Part shown: positions 26,813-35,999 of the stretch, one piece after another | Position numbering within the stretch: position 1 is the stretch's first letter | Layout of the letters: each line of letters opens with the position of its first letter | Origin: Flavobacteriales bacterium | GTDB taxonomy: Bacteria > Bacteroidota > Bacteroidia > Flavobacteriales_E > Vicingaceae | DNA: 64,000 bases | Assembly (NCBI GenBank): GCA_020635795.1 | Contig: JACJZD010000007.1 | Location: forward strand, 14,586-78,585 | Reading direction: 5' to 3' | The notes under the pieces: generated by a model | The model's input: the letters and a program-made list of their open reading frames with translations, nothing else | What the model was told of the DNA's origin: nothing | Databases searched by the model: none | Made by a program: the position numbers and the translations under genes

Positions 26813-28087
26813 ATGAGTTTACAAGAAAAAGACAAACAATACATTTGGCATCCGTTTACCCAAATGCAAACTGCCCAAAACATTTTGCCAGTTGTTAAAG
26901 CAGAGGGGTTGTATTTATTTACCGAAGATGGTAAAAAAATTATGGATGCTGTTTCTTCATGGTGGACCAATGTTCACGGGCACAGTCATCCACATATTGC
27001 CAAAGCTTTAAACGAGCAATTTAAAACTTTAGACCACGTAATATTTGCTGGTTTTACTCACCCAAAAGCCATAGAACTTGCTGAGCGAATTATTGGTAAA
27101 CTACCCTTTTTAGACAAAGTATTTTTTTCTGACGACGGTAGTACATCTGTTGAAGTAGCTATTAAAATGGCTTTTCAATATTGGTACAATAAAAAAGAAC
27201 CTAAAACCAAAATAGTTGCATTTAAAAATGCTTACCATGGCGATACATTTGGGGCGATGAGTGTGGGCGGACGAGATACATTTAACAACCCGTTCAATCC
27301 TTTTTTGTTTGATGTTGAATTTATTGATGTTCCAACAACTGGAAATGAAGATAAAGTAATTGAGCAACTCATTGATAAAGTTCAACATAACGATGTTGCA
27401 GCGTTTATTTTTGAACCCTTAGTACAAGGTTCTGCGGGTATGGTTATGTACTCACCCGAGGTGCTTAATCAATTGATTAATGTTTGCAGAACACATGAGG
27501 TAATTACCATTGCCGATGAAGTAATGACTGGTTTTGGTAGAACAGGAAAGTTTTTTGCAACCGATTATATCATCAACAAGCCTGATATCGTTTGTTTATC
27601 AAAAGGACTAACTGGAGGGGTTTTACCATTGGGATTAACAGTCTGTACCAATCAAATTTACAACGCATTTTTATCGAACGACCACAGCAACACTTTTTTT
27701 CATGGTCATTCCTTTACTGGTAATGCTTTATCATGTGCAGCAGCTTGTGCTAGTTTAGATATTTTTGAAGAACAAAACACATGGAATCAAATTGAAATGA
27801 TTATTGATAGTCATAAAAAGTTTGCTAAAAAATTATCGAACCACAAAACATTTAAAGAGATTAGACAAACAGGAACTATTTTAGCATTGGAGATCGAAAA
27901 TGGGGAGTCTTCCTACTTTAATAACCTAAGAGATATCTTGTACCATTATTTTTTAGAAAACAACATTTTACTTCGACCTTTAGGAAATGTCTTGTATATT
28001 TTACCACCGTACTGCATAAAACAAGAAGAATTAGCCAGAATTTATACTGCTATTGAAATGTTCCTAACCAAACGTACAAATAACTAA
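26813..28087 (+). CDS. bioA: Adenosylmethionine-8-amino-7-oxononanoate aminotransferase
   Basis: This PLP enzyme of biotin synthesis transfers the amino group of S-adenosylmethionine to 8-amino-7-oxononanoate (KAPA), giving 7,8-diaminopelargonate. The 424-residue protein starts MSLQEKDKQYIWHPFTQMQ, which is diagnostic for BioA. VSSWWTNVHGHSHPHIAKAL, the GFGRTGKFFATD segment, and the PLP lysine in IVCLSKGLTGGVLPLG are present. An in-frame TTG four codons upstream (26801) is rejected in favour of the ATG. No other bio genes are adjacent, so the pathway is scattered; a biotin ligase gene lies at 39753-40514. Confidence 0.95.
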   Translation: MSLQEKDKQYIWHPFTQMQTAQNILPVVKAEGLYLFTEDGKKIMDAVSSWWTNVHGHSHPHIAKALNEQFKTLDHVIFAGFTHPKAIELAERIIGKLPFLDKVFFSDDGSTSVEVAIKMAFQYWYNKKEPKTKIVAFKNAYHGDTFGAMSVGGRDTFNNPFNPFLFDVEFIDVPTTGNEDKVIEQLIDKVQHNDVAAFIFEPLVQGSAGMVMYSPEVLNQLINVCRTHEVITIADEVMTGFGRTGKFFATDYIINKPDIVCLSKGLTGGVLPLGLTVCTNQIYNAFLSNDHSNTFFHGHSFTGNALSCAAACASLDIFEEQNTWNQIEMIIDSHKKFAKKLSNHKTFKEIRQTGTILALEIENGESSYFNNLRDILYHYFLENNILLRPLGNVLYILPPYCIKQEELARIYTAIEMFLTKRTNN

Positions 28088-28089
28088 AA

Positions 28090-28139
28090 CCGTTAATTGT
28101 TTAAAACGACCGTTAATTGTTAAAATTGACCGTTAATTG
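28090..28139. repeat. Three direct repeats at exact 20-bp spacing
   Basis: CCGTTAATTG occurs at 28090, 28110 and 28130, each 20 bases apart, and the first two share the following TTTAAAA/TTAAAA. A 20-bp period is close to two helical turns, so identical faces of the DNA are presented, as in regulator-binding arrays. It lies between bioA and the helical-repeat gene at 28253. Confidence 0.85.
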
Positions 28140-28252
28140 AACAAATCGTTAGTTTTTACCTTATATTGAAATCCTATCACTAATTTTACATCATAGAATG
28201 AATTTATTTATTTAACTTTATACTTAATTTCACAATTTAATATTGAAATGCT

Positions 28253-29797
28253 ATGAAACCTTCTCCAGAGTTATTTAACTTGATAAAATCGCTTTCTAAG
28301 TCAGAAAAGAGATATTTCAAGCTTACTTCTTCACTTCAATCTGGTGAAAAAAATTATTTAAAACTCTTCGAAGCCATTGAGTTACAAGATGATTACGATG
28401 AGGATGCGATTAAAGAGCAATTCAAAAAAGAAACTTTTATAAAACATTTACCTTCAGAAAAAAACCATTTATACAACCTTATTCTCAAAAGCCTAAGAGG
28501 CTTCTATTCTGATAATTCTGCTGCATCAATTTTACAAGAGCACATCAGAAACATTGAATTGCTATTTAACAAAGCGTTGTATAAAGAATGTACCAAATAC
28601 ATCAATAAAGCAAAAACCATAGCTTACAATTACGAAAAGTATTATTTCTTGTTAGACCTTATCAATTGGGAAAAGAAACTGGTTGAAGAAGGCTATTCTA
28701 GAGGTGAGTTTGAAGCGGATTTAAATAAATTGGTGGAAGAAGAGTCGGACTGCATTGAGAAATTAAGAAACATTGCAGAGTACCAAATGTTGTATTCTCA
28801 AATTAATGCTGTAATCAGAAAAAGTGGGTTTACTCGAAATGATGAAGAGGCAGAATTAACTCGTGAGATATCTAATCACCCATTAATTAGTGGAAAAAAC
28901 ACAGCGCTGACATTAAAAGCTGCTACTGCTTGCTACTCAATTAAAGCCATGTGTTTTGTTACCAACAGAGATTACAATTCGGCATTTGAATACCTTAGAA
29001 AGGTTGTTAAAATAATGGAATCGAACCCTTTCATTATGAAAGAACTTCCTAAAAGATACATCAAAGCCTTAAACAGCATGGTGTATGCCTATTTAAACAG
29101 TGGTGATATTGACAACTGTTTAGCAACCATAGAAAAAATCAGAGCTTTAACCGATAAACCTGGCTTTGAAAGCATTGACATACAACTTAGCTTATTTTCA
29201 TTACCAAACAACGCCGAACTATTGGCATATTCTTATTCTGGAGAATACAAAAAGGGTATTGATGAAGTAGTTCCTCGAATTTTAAATGGAATTCATAAAT
29301 ACCATGGAAAATTAAGTGCCGAAAGTGAATTATTGCTTTATTACAACATTTCAAGAGTCTATTTTAGTGCCGGAGAATACAAATTAGCATTAAAATACAA
29401 TAACATTGTGTTGAACAGCAACGATAATATTTTACGCCAAGACGTATTCACTTTTGCTCGCTTGGTAAATCTTATTATACACTTCGAGTTGGGCAACTTC
29501 GATTTATTAGAATACACCATAAAATCTGCCAAACGATTTGTTACCAAAAATCAACGAAACTATCAGTTCGAAACTGTTTTCTTGAAAAACATCAAAAAAA
29601 TGGTAAGAGCAAAATCGCCAGAAGACACGGTTCGTTTATTTACTCAATTCAGAATGGATATTTTGAAAGTATTGGAAGATCCGTATGAAAAAACAGCCAA
29701 CCGTTATTTCGATTTTCTTACATGGATTGACAGCAAAATCAAGAAAAAACCTTTTGCAGCTATAATTAAAGAAAAATCTAAGCCATCAGCTATCTAA
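28253..29797 (+). CDS. Helical-repeat protein of a Bacteroidota-type family, unknown function
   Basis: The 514-residue soluble protein is all-helical with TPR-like pairs. It opens MKPSPELFNLIKSLSKSEKRYFKL, a start seen in a widespread but uncharacterised Bacteroidota group. The next part is LYNLILKSLRGFYSDNSAASILQEHI, and later pairs such as YKKGIDEVVPRILNGIHKYHG and YKLALKYNNIVLNSND resemble TPRs. It has no signal peptide, no membrane segment and no catalytic motif. The protein at 18217 shares the general plan and N-terminal helix pattern. Its last 12 bases overlap the convergent rlmB. Confidence 0.7.
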   Translation: MKPSPELFNLIKSLSKSEKRYFKLTSSLQSGEKNYLKLFEAIELQDDYDEDAIKEQFKKETFIKHLPSEKNHLYNLILKSLRGFYSDNSAASILQEHIRNIELLFNKALYKECTKYINKAKTIAYNYEKYYFLLDLINWEKKLVEEGYSRGEFEADLNKLVEEESDCIEKLRNIAEYQMLYSQINAVIRKSGFTRNDEEAELTREISNHPLISGKNTALTLKAATACYSIKAMCFVTNRDYNSAFEYLRKVVKIMESNPFIMKELPKRYIKALNSMVYAYLNSGDIDNCLATIEKIRALTDKPGFESIDIQLSLFSLPNNAELLAYSYSGEYKKGIDEVVPRILNGIHKYHGKLSAESELLLYYNISRVYFSAGEYKLALKYNNIVLNSNDNILRQDVFTFARLVNLIIHFELGNFDLLEYTIKSAKRFVTKNQRNYQFETVFLKNIKKMVRAKSPEDTVRLFTQFRMDILKVLEDPYEKTANRYFDFLTWIDSKIKKKPFAAIIKEKSKPSAI

Positions 29798-30529
29798 ACG
29801 CTGTTTCGAAGCCTCGTATATAACCATACCTGCTGCAACCGAAACATTTAAAGAAGCAATTTCTCCAACCATAGGAATTTTAGCTAAGTCGTTACTATTT
29901 TTTAGTAGTTGGTTGGCAATACCTTTTTCTTCGTTACCCATTATAATTGCAGTTGGCTGATTAAAATCAACCTCAGATATCAGTCTATCCGTTTTTTCGG
30001 TACACGAAACGATATTCAAACCACTGTCTTTTAATAAAAATAAGGTGTCGGTTAAATTATCAACCTTGCAAATGGGCATTCTAAAAATAGCTCCAGTTGA
30101 AGTTTTTATTGCATCTTCATTAATTTGAGCCGATTCTCTTTTTGGAATAATGATAGCTTGAACACCTAAACATTCGGCAGTTCTTGTTATCGCACCAAAA
30201 TTACGAACATCAGTAACCCTATCTAAAATCAGCACCAATGGCACTTTCCCTTCTTCAAAAACGCGAGCCAAAACATCTTCTATATCTTGCGTTTCTATTG
30301 GAGAAATAAAACATAAAACTCCTTGATGAGCTCCTTGTGTATATTTATTTAATCGTTGAACAGGCACATGCGAAAAAGGAACTTTCGATTTTTTAATTAC
30401 ATTACGTAACTCAGTAAGCCCCTGACCTTGAATATCTTGTTGAATATAAACCTTTTCAATTTCTTTGCCCGACTTAATAGCCTCAATTACAGGATGTATT
30501 CCAAAAATGATGTTTTCTTTTTCTTTCAT
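29786..30529 (-). CDS. rlmB: 23S rRNA 2'-O-methyltransferase, TrmH/RlmB type
   Basis: This 247-residue SPOUT methyltransferase is expected to methylate the ribose of a guanosine in 23S rRNA (RlmB-like). It starts with the substrate-binding domain ENIIFGIHPVIEAIKSGKEIEKVYIQ. The three SPOUT motifs follow: VTDVRNFGAITRTAECLG, TAIIMGNEEKGI and ASLNVSVAAGMVIYEASKQR, which build the knotted SAM site. Length and order match the family. TrmH-type tRNA methyltransferases are the main alternative, but the start FGIHPVIEAI favours RlmB. Confidence 0.9.
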   Translation of the reverse strand: MKEKENIIFGIHPVIEAIKSGKEIEKVYIQQDIQGQGLTELRNVIKKSKVPFSHVPVQRLNKYTQGAHQGVLCFISPIETQDIEDVLARVFEEGKVPLVLILDRVTDVRNFGAITRTAECLGVQAIIIPKRESAQINEDAIKTSTGAIFRMPICKVDNLTDTLFLLKDSGLNIVSCTEKTDRLISEVDFNQPTAIIMGNEEKGIANQLLKNSNDLAKIPMVGEIASLNVSVAAGMVIYEASKQRLDS

Positions 30530-30657
30530 ATGTAAATGTTTACTGTTTTAAAGCGGTCACATGGAATAAGCCATGTTATCTTATTCACATTTTTTATGTT
30601 GTTGCACATGGCAATTTCATGTCGCGAAATTAATTGAAAAATAGTGATAAATGTAAA

Positions 30658-31956
30658 TTAAAATACTCGACCACTGCGCCAAGTATCCACAGCACGATAC
30701 CACATGCTTTTGTAAATGCCAGAACGGCTCAAACTATAATCGTTATGCGTTAAATAATTTTTTACTTTATAAAATACAAAATTCATGGAAGTGATATTAT
30801 TCTCTTCTCCGTAAATCCAGTTTTCATAATCTTTGTTTTTGTATACCACATTTGGTGGACCGTAAATAATGTAAATCAACCCTCTGTCAGATTTCCAACC
30901 TTCTAAATAACTAGTAAAATACAAATTGGCACTTTCAACACGGTTAAAATATTCTTTAATTAATGTTCTAGCACGTTCTGTTCCTCCAGCTGTTTCCAAC
31001 CAAAACTCATCCATCGCCAATTTCTTATTTTCAGCTTCCAACAGGGTATTGTACTCTTCACGTGTGGTAATGTAGCGCATGGGTTCAATCATGTTTTCTA
31101 CATCTTTAACTTCTGGAAAATTATTCTGAAAACTAAAAAATGTAGGTCCTTCATTTAACCCCTCGCTAGTTTGTAAAAAATACAAGCCTTTTGCAGGAAT
31201 ATCAAACCTAACTTTTCGTGTTGAGTCAAATTCTAAAACGGTAAACGAATCTGGTTTAAGCACCACATTTTCTACTTTTTCGGTTTCAGAAAACGGAGGT
31301 TTTGCAATGGGTTGATTTACAAAGAAATATTTTAGCGTAATATCATTACTTGGATTAGACCAACTCTTTTGAATAACCACCCCTTCATTTAAACCCAAAT
31401 AATTTTTGTAAATAATTCCGCCTAATGTATCAGTAGCTAAAAAGTTTTGCGAATTATGGATAGTACCTCTATTAATAGCCAATTTTTTCTTTAAATAATT
31501 ATCTCGGTTGGCATCATAAAATGAAATCAATAAATCATAATTGGTGTTCAATTCGGTTTTTAACTCTACAATGCCCTCCAAAAACTTTTTTTGGTTATTC
31601 TGACCGTAATCTACAAAGTAAATGGTTGCACTATCAATTAACTTTTCTCCCTCACCAAGCAACTCATACTTTACTTGAACATTAGCAGTAAATACAGAAT
31701 CTGTTCTTCTACGGGTGTACAATAAATTTTCTGAATGTAATCTAAAATAAACCTTCGTCAACGAATCGTTCTCGTGAAAAACTTTGTATTCGGGCTCTAA
31801 TAAATTAATTCCTGGCAAATAAATTCCAGCTACATTTCTATTAGAAAGATTTTCGGATGAAGAACAACTTGAAAGAAATGCAATAACACAAAAGCCCACA
31901 ACAGCTATCATTAACTTTGCTGTTCCTAATTTATTTCTGTGCGTTGTAAATTTCAT
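30658..31956 (-). CDS. GWxTD-domain lipoprotein
   Basis: The 432-residue protein has a signal sequence ending in a lipobox (FLSSCSSSE), so it is a membrane-anchored lipoprotein. An N-terminal beta-rich part (about 40-280) precedes the GWxTD domain. In the signature region DEFWLETAGGTERARTLIKEYF is followed by NRVESANLYFTSYLEGWKSDRG, then LIYIIYGPPNVVYK and WIYGEENN. The signature reads GWKSD, a Ser variant of GWKTD. Function in Bacteroidota is unproven; the domain often occurs in cell-envelope proteins. It is followed 12 bases upstream by rmuC on the same strand, so the two are likely co-transcribed from rmuC. Confidence 0.85.
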   Translation of the reverse strand: MKFTTHRNKLGTAKLMIAVVGFCVIAFLSSCSSSENLSNRNVAGIYLPGINLLEPEYKVFHENDSLTKVYFRLHSENLLYTRRRTDSVFTANVQVKYELLGEGEKLIDSATIYFVDYGQNNQKKFLEGIVELKTELNTNYDLLISFYDANRDNYLKKKLAINRGTIHNSQNFLATDTLGGIIYKNYLGLNEGVVIQKSWSNPSNDITLKYFFVNQPIAKPPFSETEKVENVVLKPDSFTVLEFDSTRKVRFDIPAKGLYFLQTSEGLNEGPTFFSFQNNFPEVKDVENMIEPMRYITTREEYNTLLEAENKKLAMDEFWLETAGGTERARTLIKEYFNRVESANLYFTSYLEGWKSDRGLIYIIYGPPNVVYKNKDYENWIYGEENNITSMNFVFYKVKNYLTHNDYSLSRSGIYKSMWYRAVDTWRSGRVF

Positions 31957-31967
31957 TCCTCTATCGT

Positions 31968-33317
31968 TTAAACCGATTCATCCAACAAATTATCATCTTC
32001 TGTAAAATTAGAAGGCAATGTTTTTGAAGCCTTTGCTCCAAGTTTTTTTATCTTCTCAACCCTTCCAATCAAATTACCTGAACCCGTTTTCATTTTATTA
32101 AAAGCACCATCGTAAGCTTGTTTAGCGGTAGATAATCCTTTATCTATTTTTTCTAAATCCTCCAAAAAACCAACAAATTTATCATACAATGCACCACTCT
32201 GTCTAGCAATTTCTAAGGCATTCTGATTTTGTTTTTCTTGATTCCAAATAGAAGAAATAGTTTTTAATGTTGCTAATAAGGTAGTTGGACTTACTATAAC
32301 TATTTTTTTATCCCACGCGTAATTATACAAGTTTGGGTCGGCCTGCAAGGTAAAACTAAACGACGGTTCTGAAGGCATAAACATCAATACAAAATCAGGA
32401 GTATTCAGTCCTGGTATCTGGCTATAATCTTTTTTCGAAAGTGTATCAAGATGATTTTTAACCGACACCAAATGTGCTTTTAGTTGAATGTTTTTCTCAT
32501 TCTCATCATCCGTATCCAAATAATTGGTGTAAGCAGTTATAGATACTTTAGAATCAATAATAATCTGCTTGTTGTCGGGCAATTTAATTACAATATCTAA
32601 CCTACTTCCACCACCACTTTGATTGGTGTAGTAATCTTCTTTTTCGTAGTGTTCACCTTTGGTTAATCCCGAGCTTTCTAGAATTTTTTCTAAAATCAAC
32701 TCCCCCCAATTTCCTTGAGTTTTAGAATCGCCTTTTAAAGCCTTTGTTAAGTTCTGAGCATCCGATCTCATTTGTTGGTTTAATTCCGACAACGATTTTA
32801 TTTGTTCGATTAATGAAGTACGCTCCTTCAATTCATTGTCATACTTGTCTTCAACTTTCTTTTCAAAGGCTTTGATGTTTTCTTTTAAAGGCGTTAAAAT
32901 CTCATCCAATCGTTTTTGGTTAGATTGAGCAAACTCGGTAGAATTTTCTTTGAGCAACTTGTTGGCAATGTTTTGAAATTCCAAAGTAAATTTCTCCTGA
33001 AGCTTCGTAATCTCACCTTTTTGTTCGTTCAACTTTTCTTCAAGGTTTTTGTTTTGAGTTTCAAGCTGGGCTGATAATCCAATCAACTCACTATTTTGAG
33101 CGGCTAATTTTTCTTCTTTTTCTTTTTGTTCTTTGTAAACTTGTCCAGCATTTTCTAATCGTGTTGCTAATTTGGTGTTTTCGGTAGAAAGCTCATTTAT
33201 TTTAGCCAAATCCTCATCACTCAATTGCCCTGATTGATTACTTTTTTTAATTAAAAAGCCTATCACCAATCCTAGAACTAGTCCGATAATTAAAAAAAGT
33301 ATTGATGATATTTCCAT
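31968..33317 (-). CDS. rmuC: DNA recombination protein RmuC
   Basis: The 449-residue protein has an N-terminal membrane helix (SSILFLIIGLVLGLVIGFLI), a long coiled coil rich in E, K and Q (about 30-200), and the RmuC domain (about 205-400). Conserved parts in the latter are GNWGELILEKILESSGLTKGEHY, DIVIKLPDNKQIIIDSKVS, PDFVLMFMPSEPSFSF and KKIVIVSPTTLLATL. The domain has a restriction-endonuclease-like fold, and RmuC limits DNA inversions and recombination at short repeats. In a repeat-rich genome such as this its function is fitting, though no direct link is shown. Confidence 0.93.
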   Translation of the reverse strand: MEISSILFLIIGLVLGLVIGFLIKKSNQSGQLSDEDLAKINELSTENTKLATRLENAGQVYKEQKEKEEKLAAQNSELIGLSAQLETQNKNLEEKLNEQKGEITKLQEKFTLEFQNIANKLLKENSTEFAQSNQKRLDEILTPLKENIKAFEKKVEDKYDNELKERTSLIEQIKSLSELNQQMRSDAQNLTKALKGDSKTQGNWGELILEKILESSGLTKGEHYEKEDYYTNQSGGGSRLDIVIKLPDNKQIIIDSKVSITAYTNYLDTDDENEKNIQLKAHLVSVKNHLDTLSKKDYSQIPGLNTPDFVLMFMPSEPSFSFTLQADPNLYNYAWDKKIVIVSPTTLLATLKTISSIWNQEKQNQNALEIARQSGALYDKFVGFLEDLEKIDKGLSTAKQAYDGAFNKMKTGSGNLIGRVEKIKKLGAKASKTLPSNFTEDDNLLDESV

Positions 33318-33450
33318 AACAATGTTTAGGCTTTAAAATTAAGATAAAAAATTAATTATTACTCGAATCATTTTAAACACGAAACCAAAAAAAATGGTTG
33401 ATTTTTGAGTTTCCATTTTTGTATATTTACCCAACTTAAATTTAAAAATC

Positions 33451-34515
33451 ATGTGTTGCAACAACGAATTTCTACCTATTTTCAAATCGGCATCATTCAA
33501 ATTAGAAAAAGGACTAAAGAACAGTGATGCCGTTAAACAACTGCAAAACGTTTTAAATCATTTGGGATTTAAAGAGGAGTTGCAATGGAACAAATATGGA
33601 GCTGATGGCGATTATGGAAACCTCACACAAAAAGCAGTTGCTTTATTTTTGAAGAAAAACAACATGAGTGGTGATGGTAGTTTTGTAGATAAATCAATAG
33701 CAATAGTGTTAGAACAAAAACATGATACGCTTGATGAACTTCAAGTTTTGAATACAGACATTACTGAAAACACTATTGAAACGGAATATTTTTACAAATC
33801 AAAAAAGAAAACCAAAATACAAGCTTTACAAACCTTATTAAACGAGCTTGGTTACGGAAAAACCTTACAGTGGAGCAAATACAAAAACGATGGCGATTAT
33901 GGCGATTTAACCACCAAAGCTGTTGCTTTATTTGCAAAAGATAGAGGAATAACAGTTGATGGAAAAATATTAACCCTTCCTTTAGCAAAGCTCATTGTAA
34001 CAGAACTATCATCAACTTATGGTAAACAATGGAATACAAACACTTTATCTGAAACAGTTGAAGACAACTCCAATCCATTAGTAGAATTTTCTGCTTCAAA
34101 TTTTGTAGGTAAAAAAGTAATTGCTGACAAAGATTTTGTTCCTGCTTTAAAACGAATTAACCAATATGCAAAAGATAGTGAGGTGTTAATTCATGTAACC
34201 AGTAGCTTTAGAAAAGATACCAACGTAGCTAATGCCATTGTTACACCAGCAAAAATGTCGAACCACCTAATTGGACATGCTATTGATATGAATATTCGTT
34301 ACGATGTTAATCATAGTAAATGGTGCAACTCAAGCGCTTTAGCAAAAGCAACATTACCAGCCCCTGTCGCAAAATTTATTAATGCAATTAGAAACGATAT
34401 TGGCTTAAGATGGGGCGGCGATTTTAGAAAAAAAGACAGCGTACATATTGATGATTACTACAACCAAGATTTAGCCAAGTGGCAAAAGAGATACAATAAG
34501 ATTCATCAGGCTTAA
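33451..34515 (+). CDS. Two PG-binding domains plus M15-type peptidase
   Basis: The 354-residue protein carries two PG_binding_1-like domains (about 18-85 and 115-185), which are clear internal duplicates: LQWNKYGADGDYGNLTQKAVALF and LQWSKYKNDGDYGDLTTKAVALF. The C-terminal domain (about 215-354) resembles M15 D-Ala-D-Ala peptidases. SSFRKDTN and the metal motif SNHLIGHAIDM are present, and GGDFRKKDSVHID supplies the last histidine. It has no signal peptide despite a Cys-rich start (MCCNNEF). It looks like a phage-type endolysin or an effector released by another route. The next gene starts at its own stop codon (TAATG). Confidence 0.83.
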   Translation: MCCNNEFLPIFKSASFKLEKGLKNSDAVKQLQNVLNHLGFKEELQWNKYGADGDYGNLTQKAVALFLKKNNMSGDGSFVDKSIAIVLEQKHDTLDELQVLNTDITENTIETEYFYKSKKKTKIQALQTLLNELGYGKTLQWSKYKNDGDYGDLTTKAVALFAKDRGITVDGKILTLPLAKLIVTELSSTYGKQWNTNTLSETVEDNSNPLVEFSASNFVGKKVIADKDFVPALKRINQYAKDSEVLIHVTSSFRKDTNVANAIVTPAKMSNHLIGHAIDMNIRYDVNHSKWCNSSALAKATLPAPVAKFINAIRNDIGLRWGGDFRKKDSVHIDDYYNQDLAKWQKRYNKIHQA

Positions 34516-35417
34516 TGAAAAGCATTTTATCTATATTCCTATTGTCATTGCTGAATTTTGTATCAGCCCAAAACTATGTGGATTTGGCTAAAATTGGTTA
34601 CGCGGTAACTCCTTTTAACAATTACGACAGCCTAAAAGGAATATCTACACAAATACAAGAATTTTCTAGCGATATTACGTTGCCTATTGCTTTAGACTCA
34701 TCAAAATCAATTATTACTGGTGTATTGTTTGAGCAAATTAGCTTAGTAAATCAGCCTGCCAATCAAAGTACTTTTTATACCATTAACCCAAAAATTGGCA
34801 TAAACATTAACCATTCCGAAAAAGTATCAGGAACGTATGTTTTACTCCCAAAAATTTCGTCCGATTTAACGAGTGGCTTAACCTTAAAACATTTTCAATT
34901 TGGTGGACTTGGTTTAGTTCAAATAAAAAAATCATCGCAATTCAAATACAAGTTTGGCGCATATTACAACCAAGAATTGTTTGGTCCATTTTTGGTTCCT
35001 TTACTTGGTTTTTACTACCAAAGCAAAAACAAAAAGTTTGAAGCTAATTTTACCCTTCCTGTTTCTGCTGATGCCAATTACCAAGTAGTTAAAAACACAA
35101 AAGCAGGGTTAAATTTCAATGCATTTGTAAAGAGTTTTTATGCTCCGCAATTCAACAACAATTACCTCACTAAAACCACCAACGAATTGTTTGCTTACCT
35201 ACAATTTAATTTCCCATCGTACCGAATATTAATTGAACCACAAGTGGGTTATTCCGTGGCTCGAAGCTATCGTGTTTATAATACTTCCGATAAATTAGAT
35301 TTTAAACTTTCTGCATTTAAATTTGGACCCGACCAACAGCCTTTAAACTTTGATTTTAATGATGGTTTGATTTTTAAAGTTCGCTTAGTGTACCGATTTA
35401 TGTTAGAGAATAATTAG
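34515..35417 (+). CDS. Putative outer-membrane protein
   Basis: The 300-residue protein has a signal peptide (MKSILSIFLLSLLNFVSAQ), then alternating hydrophobic and aromatic strands, suggesting a beta-barrel: HFQFGGLGLVQIK, FKYKFGAYYNQELFGPFLVPLLGFYYQ and the C-terminal LIFKVRLVYRFML. The end on an aromatic F-M-L strand is consistent with Bam insertion. The family cannot be named; DUF6268-like barrels are one possibility. It is translationally coupled to the PG-binding/M15 gene by a TAATG overlap, so a cell-envelope role for both is likely. Confidence 0.75.
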   Translation: MKSILSIFLLSLLNFVSAQNYVDLAKIGYAVTPFNNYDSLKGISTQIQEFSSDITLPIALDSSKSIITGVLFEQISLVNQPANQSTFYTINPKIGININHSEKVSGTYVLLPKISSDLTSGLTLKHFQFGGLGLVQIKKSSQFKYKFGAYYNQELFGPFLVPLLGFYYQSKNKKFEANFTLPVSADANYQVVKNTKAGLNFNAFVKSFYAPQFNNNYLTKTTNELFAYLQFNFPSYRILIEPQVGYSVARSYRVYNTSDKLDFKLSAFKFGPDQQPLNFDFNDGLIFKVRLVYRFMLENN

Positions 35418-35486
35418 TTTTGTGAATTGAGTTGTGAGTTATCGGTAATGAGTGATTTGACCTTAAATTATTAGGTGATAGACTCT

Positions 35487-35518
35487 TTATAAACTTTTAA
35501 CCTTATAAACTTTTAACC
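35487..35518. repeat. Two perfect 16-bp tandem repeats before coaD
   Basis: TTATAAACTTTTAACC occurs twice back to back, ending six bases before the coaD ATG at 35525. A close copy, TTTATAAACTTTTAAC, lies at about 40676-40691 before rsfS. The rest of this 107-bp gap is stuttering low-complexity sequence (TGAGTTGTGAGTTATCGG). Confidence 0.85.
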
Positions 35519-35524
35519 TTATTT

Positions 35525-35986
35525 ATGAAAACTGCTTTATTTCCTGGTTCGTTCGACCCCATTACTAAAGGGCACGAGGATATTATTTTAAGAGCTCTAC
35601 CATTGTTTGACAAGATTGTTATTGGCGTTGGTACAAACACCGCAAAAAGCTATTTATTTACTATAGAACAACGTATAAATTGGTTAAAGGCTACTTTTAA
35701 AAACCAACCAAAAATTGAGGTAATTGCTTACGAAGGTTTAACCATTGATTTCTGTACTAAAATTAACGCCACTTTTTTATTGAGAGGTCTTCGAAACCCT
35801 ATTGATTACAATTACGAAAGCAACATTGCCTTGATGAACAAAATGCTGAACAACAAGATTGAAACTATCTTTTTGTTGACTTCTCCTGAACTAATGGCAA
35901 TAAATTCGACCATTGTTCGTGATATTATCATTAACAAAGGCGATGCAAGTAAATTTGTTCCTGATGCAATACAAAATGACTTTTAG
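35525..35986 (+). CDS. coaD: Phosphopantetheine adenylyltransferase
   Basis: CoaD attaches AMP to 4'-phosphopantetheine, the penultimate step in coenzyme A synthesis. The 153-residue protein shows the nucleotidyltransferase motif FPGSFDPITKGHEDI with the T/HxGH element, and the conserved RGLRNPIDYNYES. The end NSTIVRDIIINKGDASKFVP takes the place of the usual ISSTxVRE motif. Length is normal. It lies directly ahead of the thioredoxin-fold gene, and the stop (35986) and next ATG (36000) are 13 bases apart. Confidence 0.95.
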   Translation: MKTALFPGSFDPITKGHEDIILRALPLFDKIVIGVGTNTAKSYLFTIEQRINWLKATFKNQPKIEVIAYEGLTIDFCTKINATFLLRGLRNPIDYNYESNIALMNKMLNNKIETIFLLTSPELMAINSTIVRDIIINKGDASKFVPDAIQNDF

Positions 35987-35999
35987 AGTTCCTTTTTAT

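Noticed and set aside
30530..30657. Terminator or repeat upstream of rlmB
   Set aside because: Only scattered short complementary words (CATGG/CCATG) occur, with no stable hairpin.
35913..35999. Upstream start for the thioredoxin-fold gene inside coaD
   Set aside because: It would hide the signal peptide that begins at the ATG at 36000.
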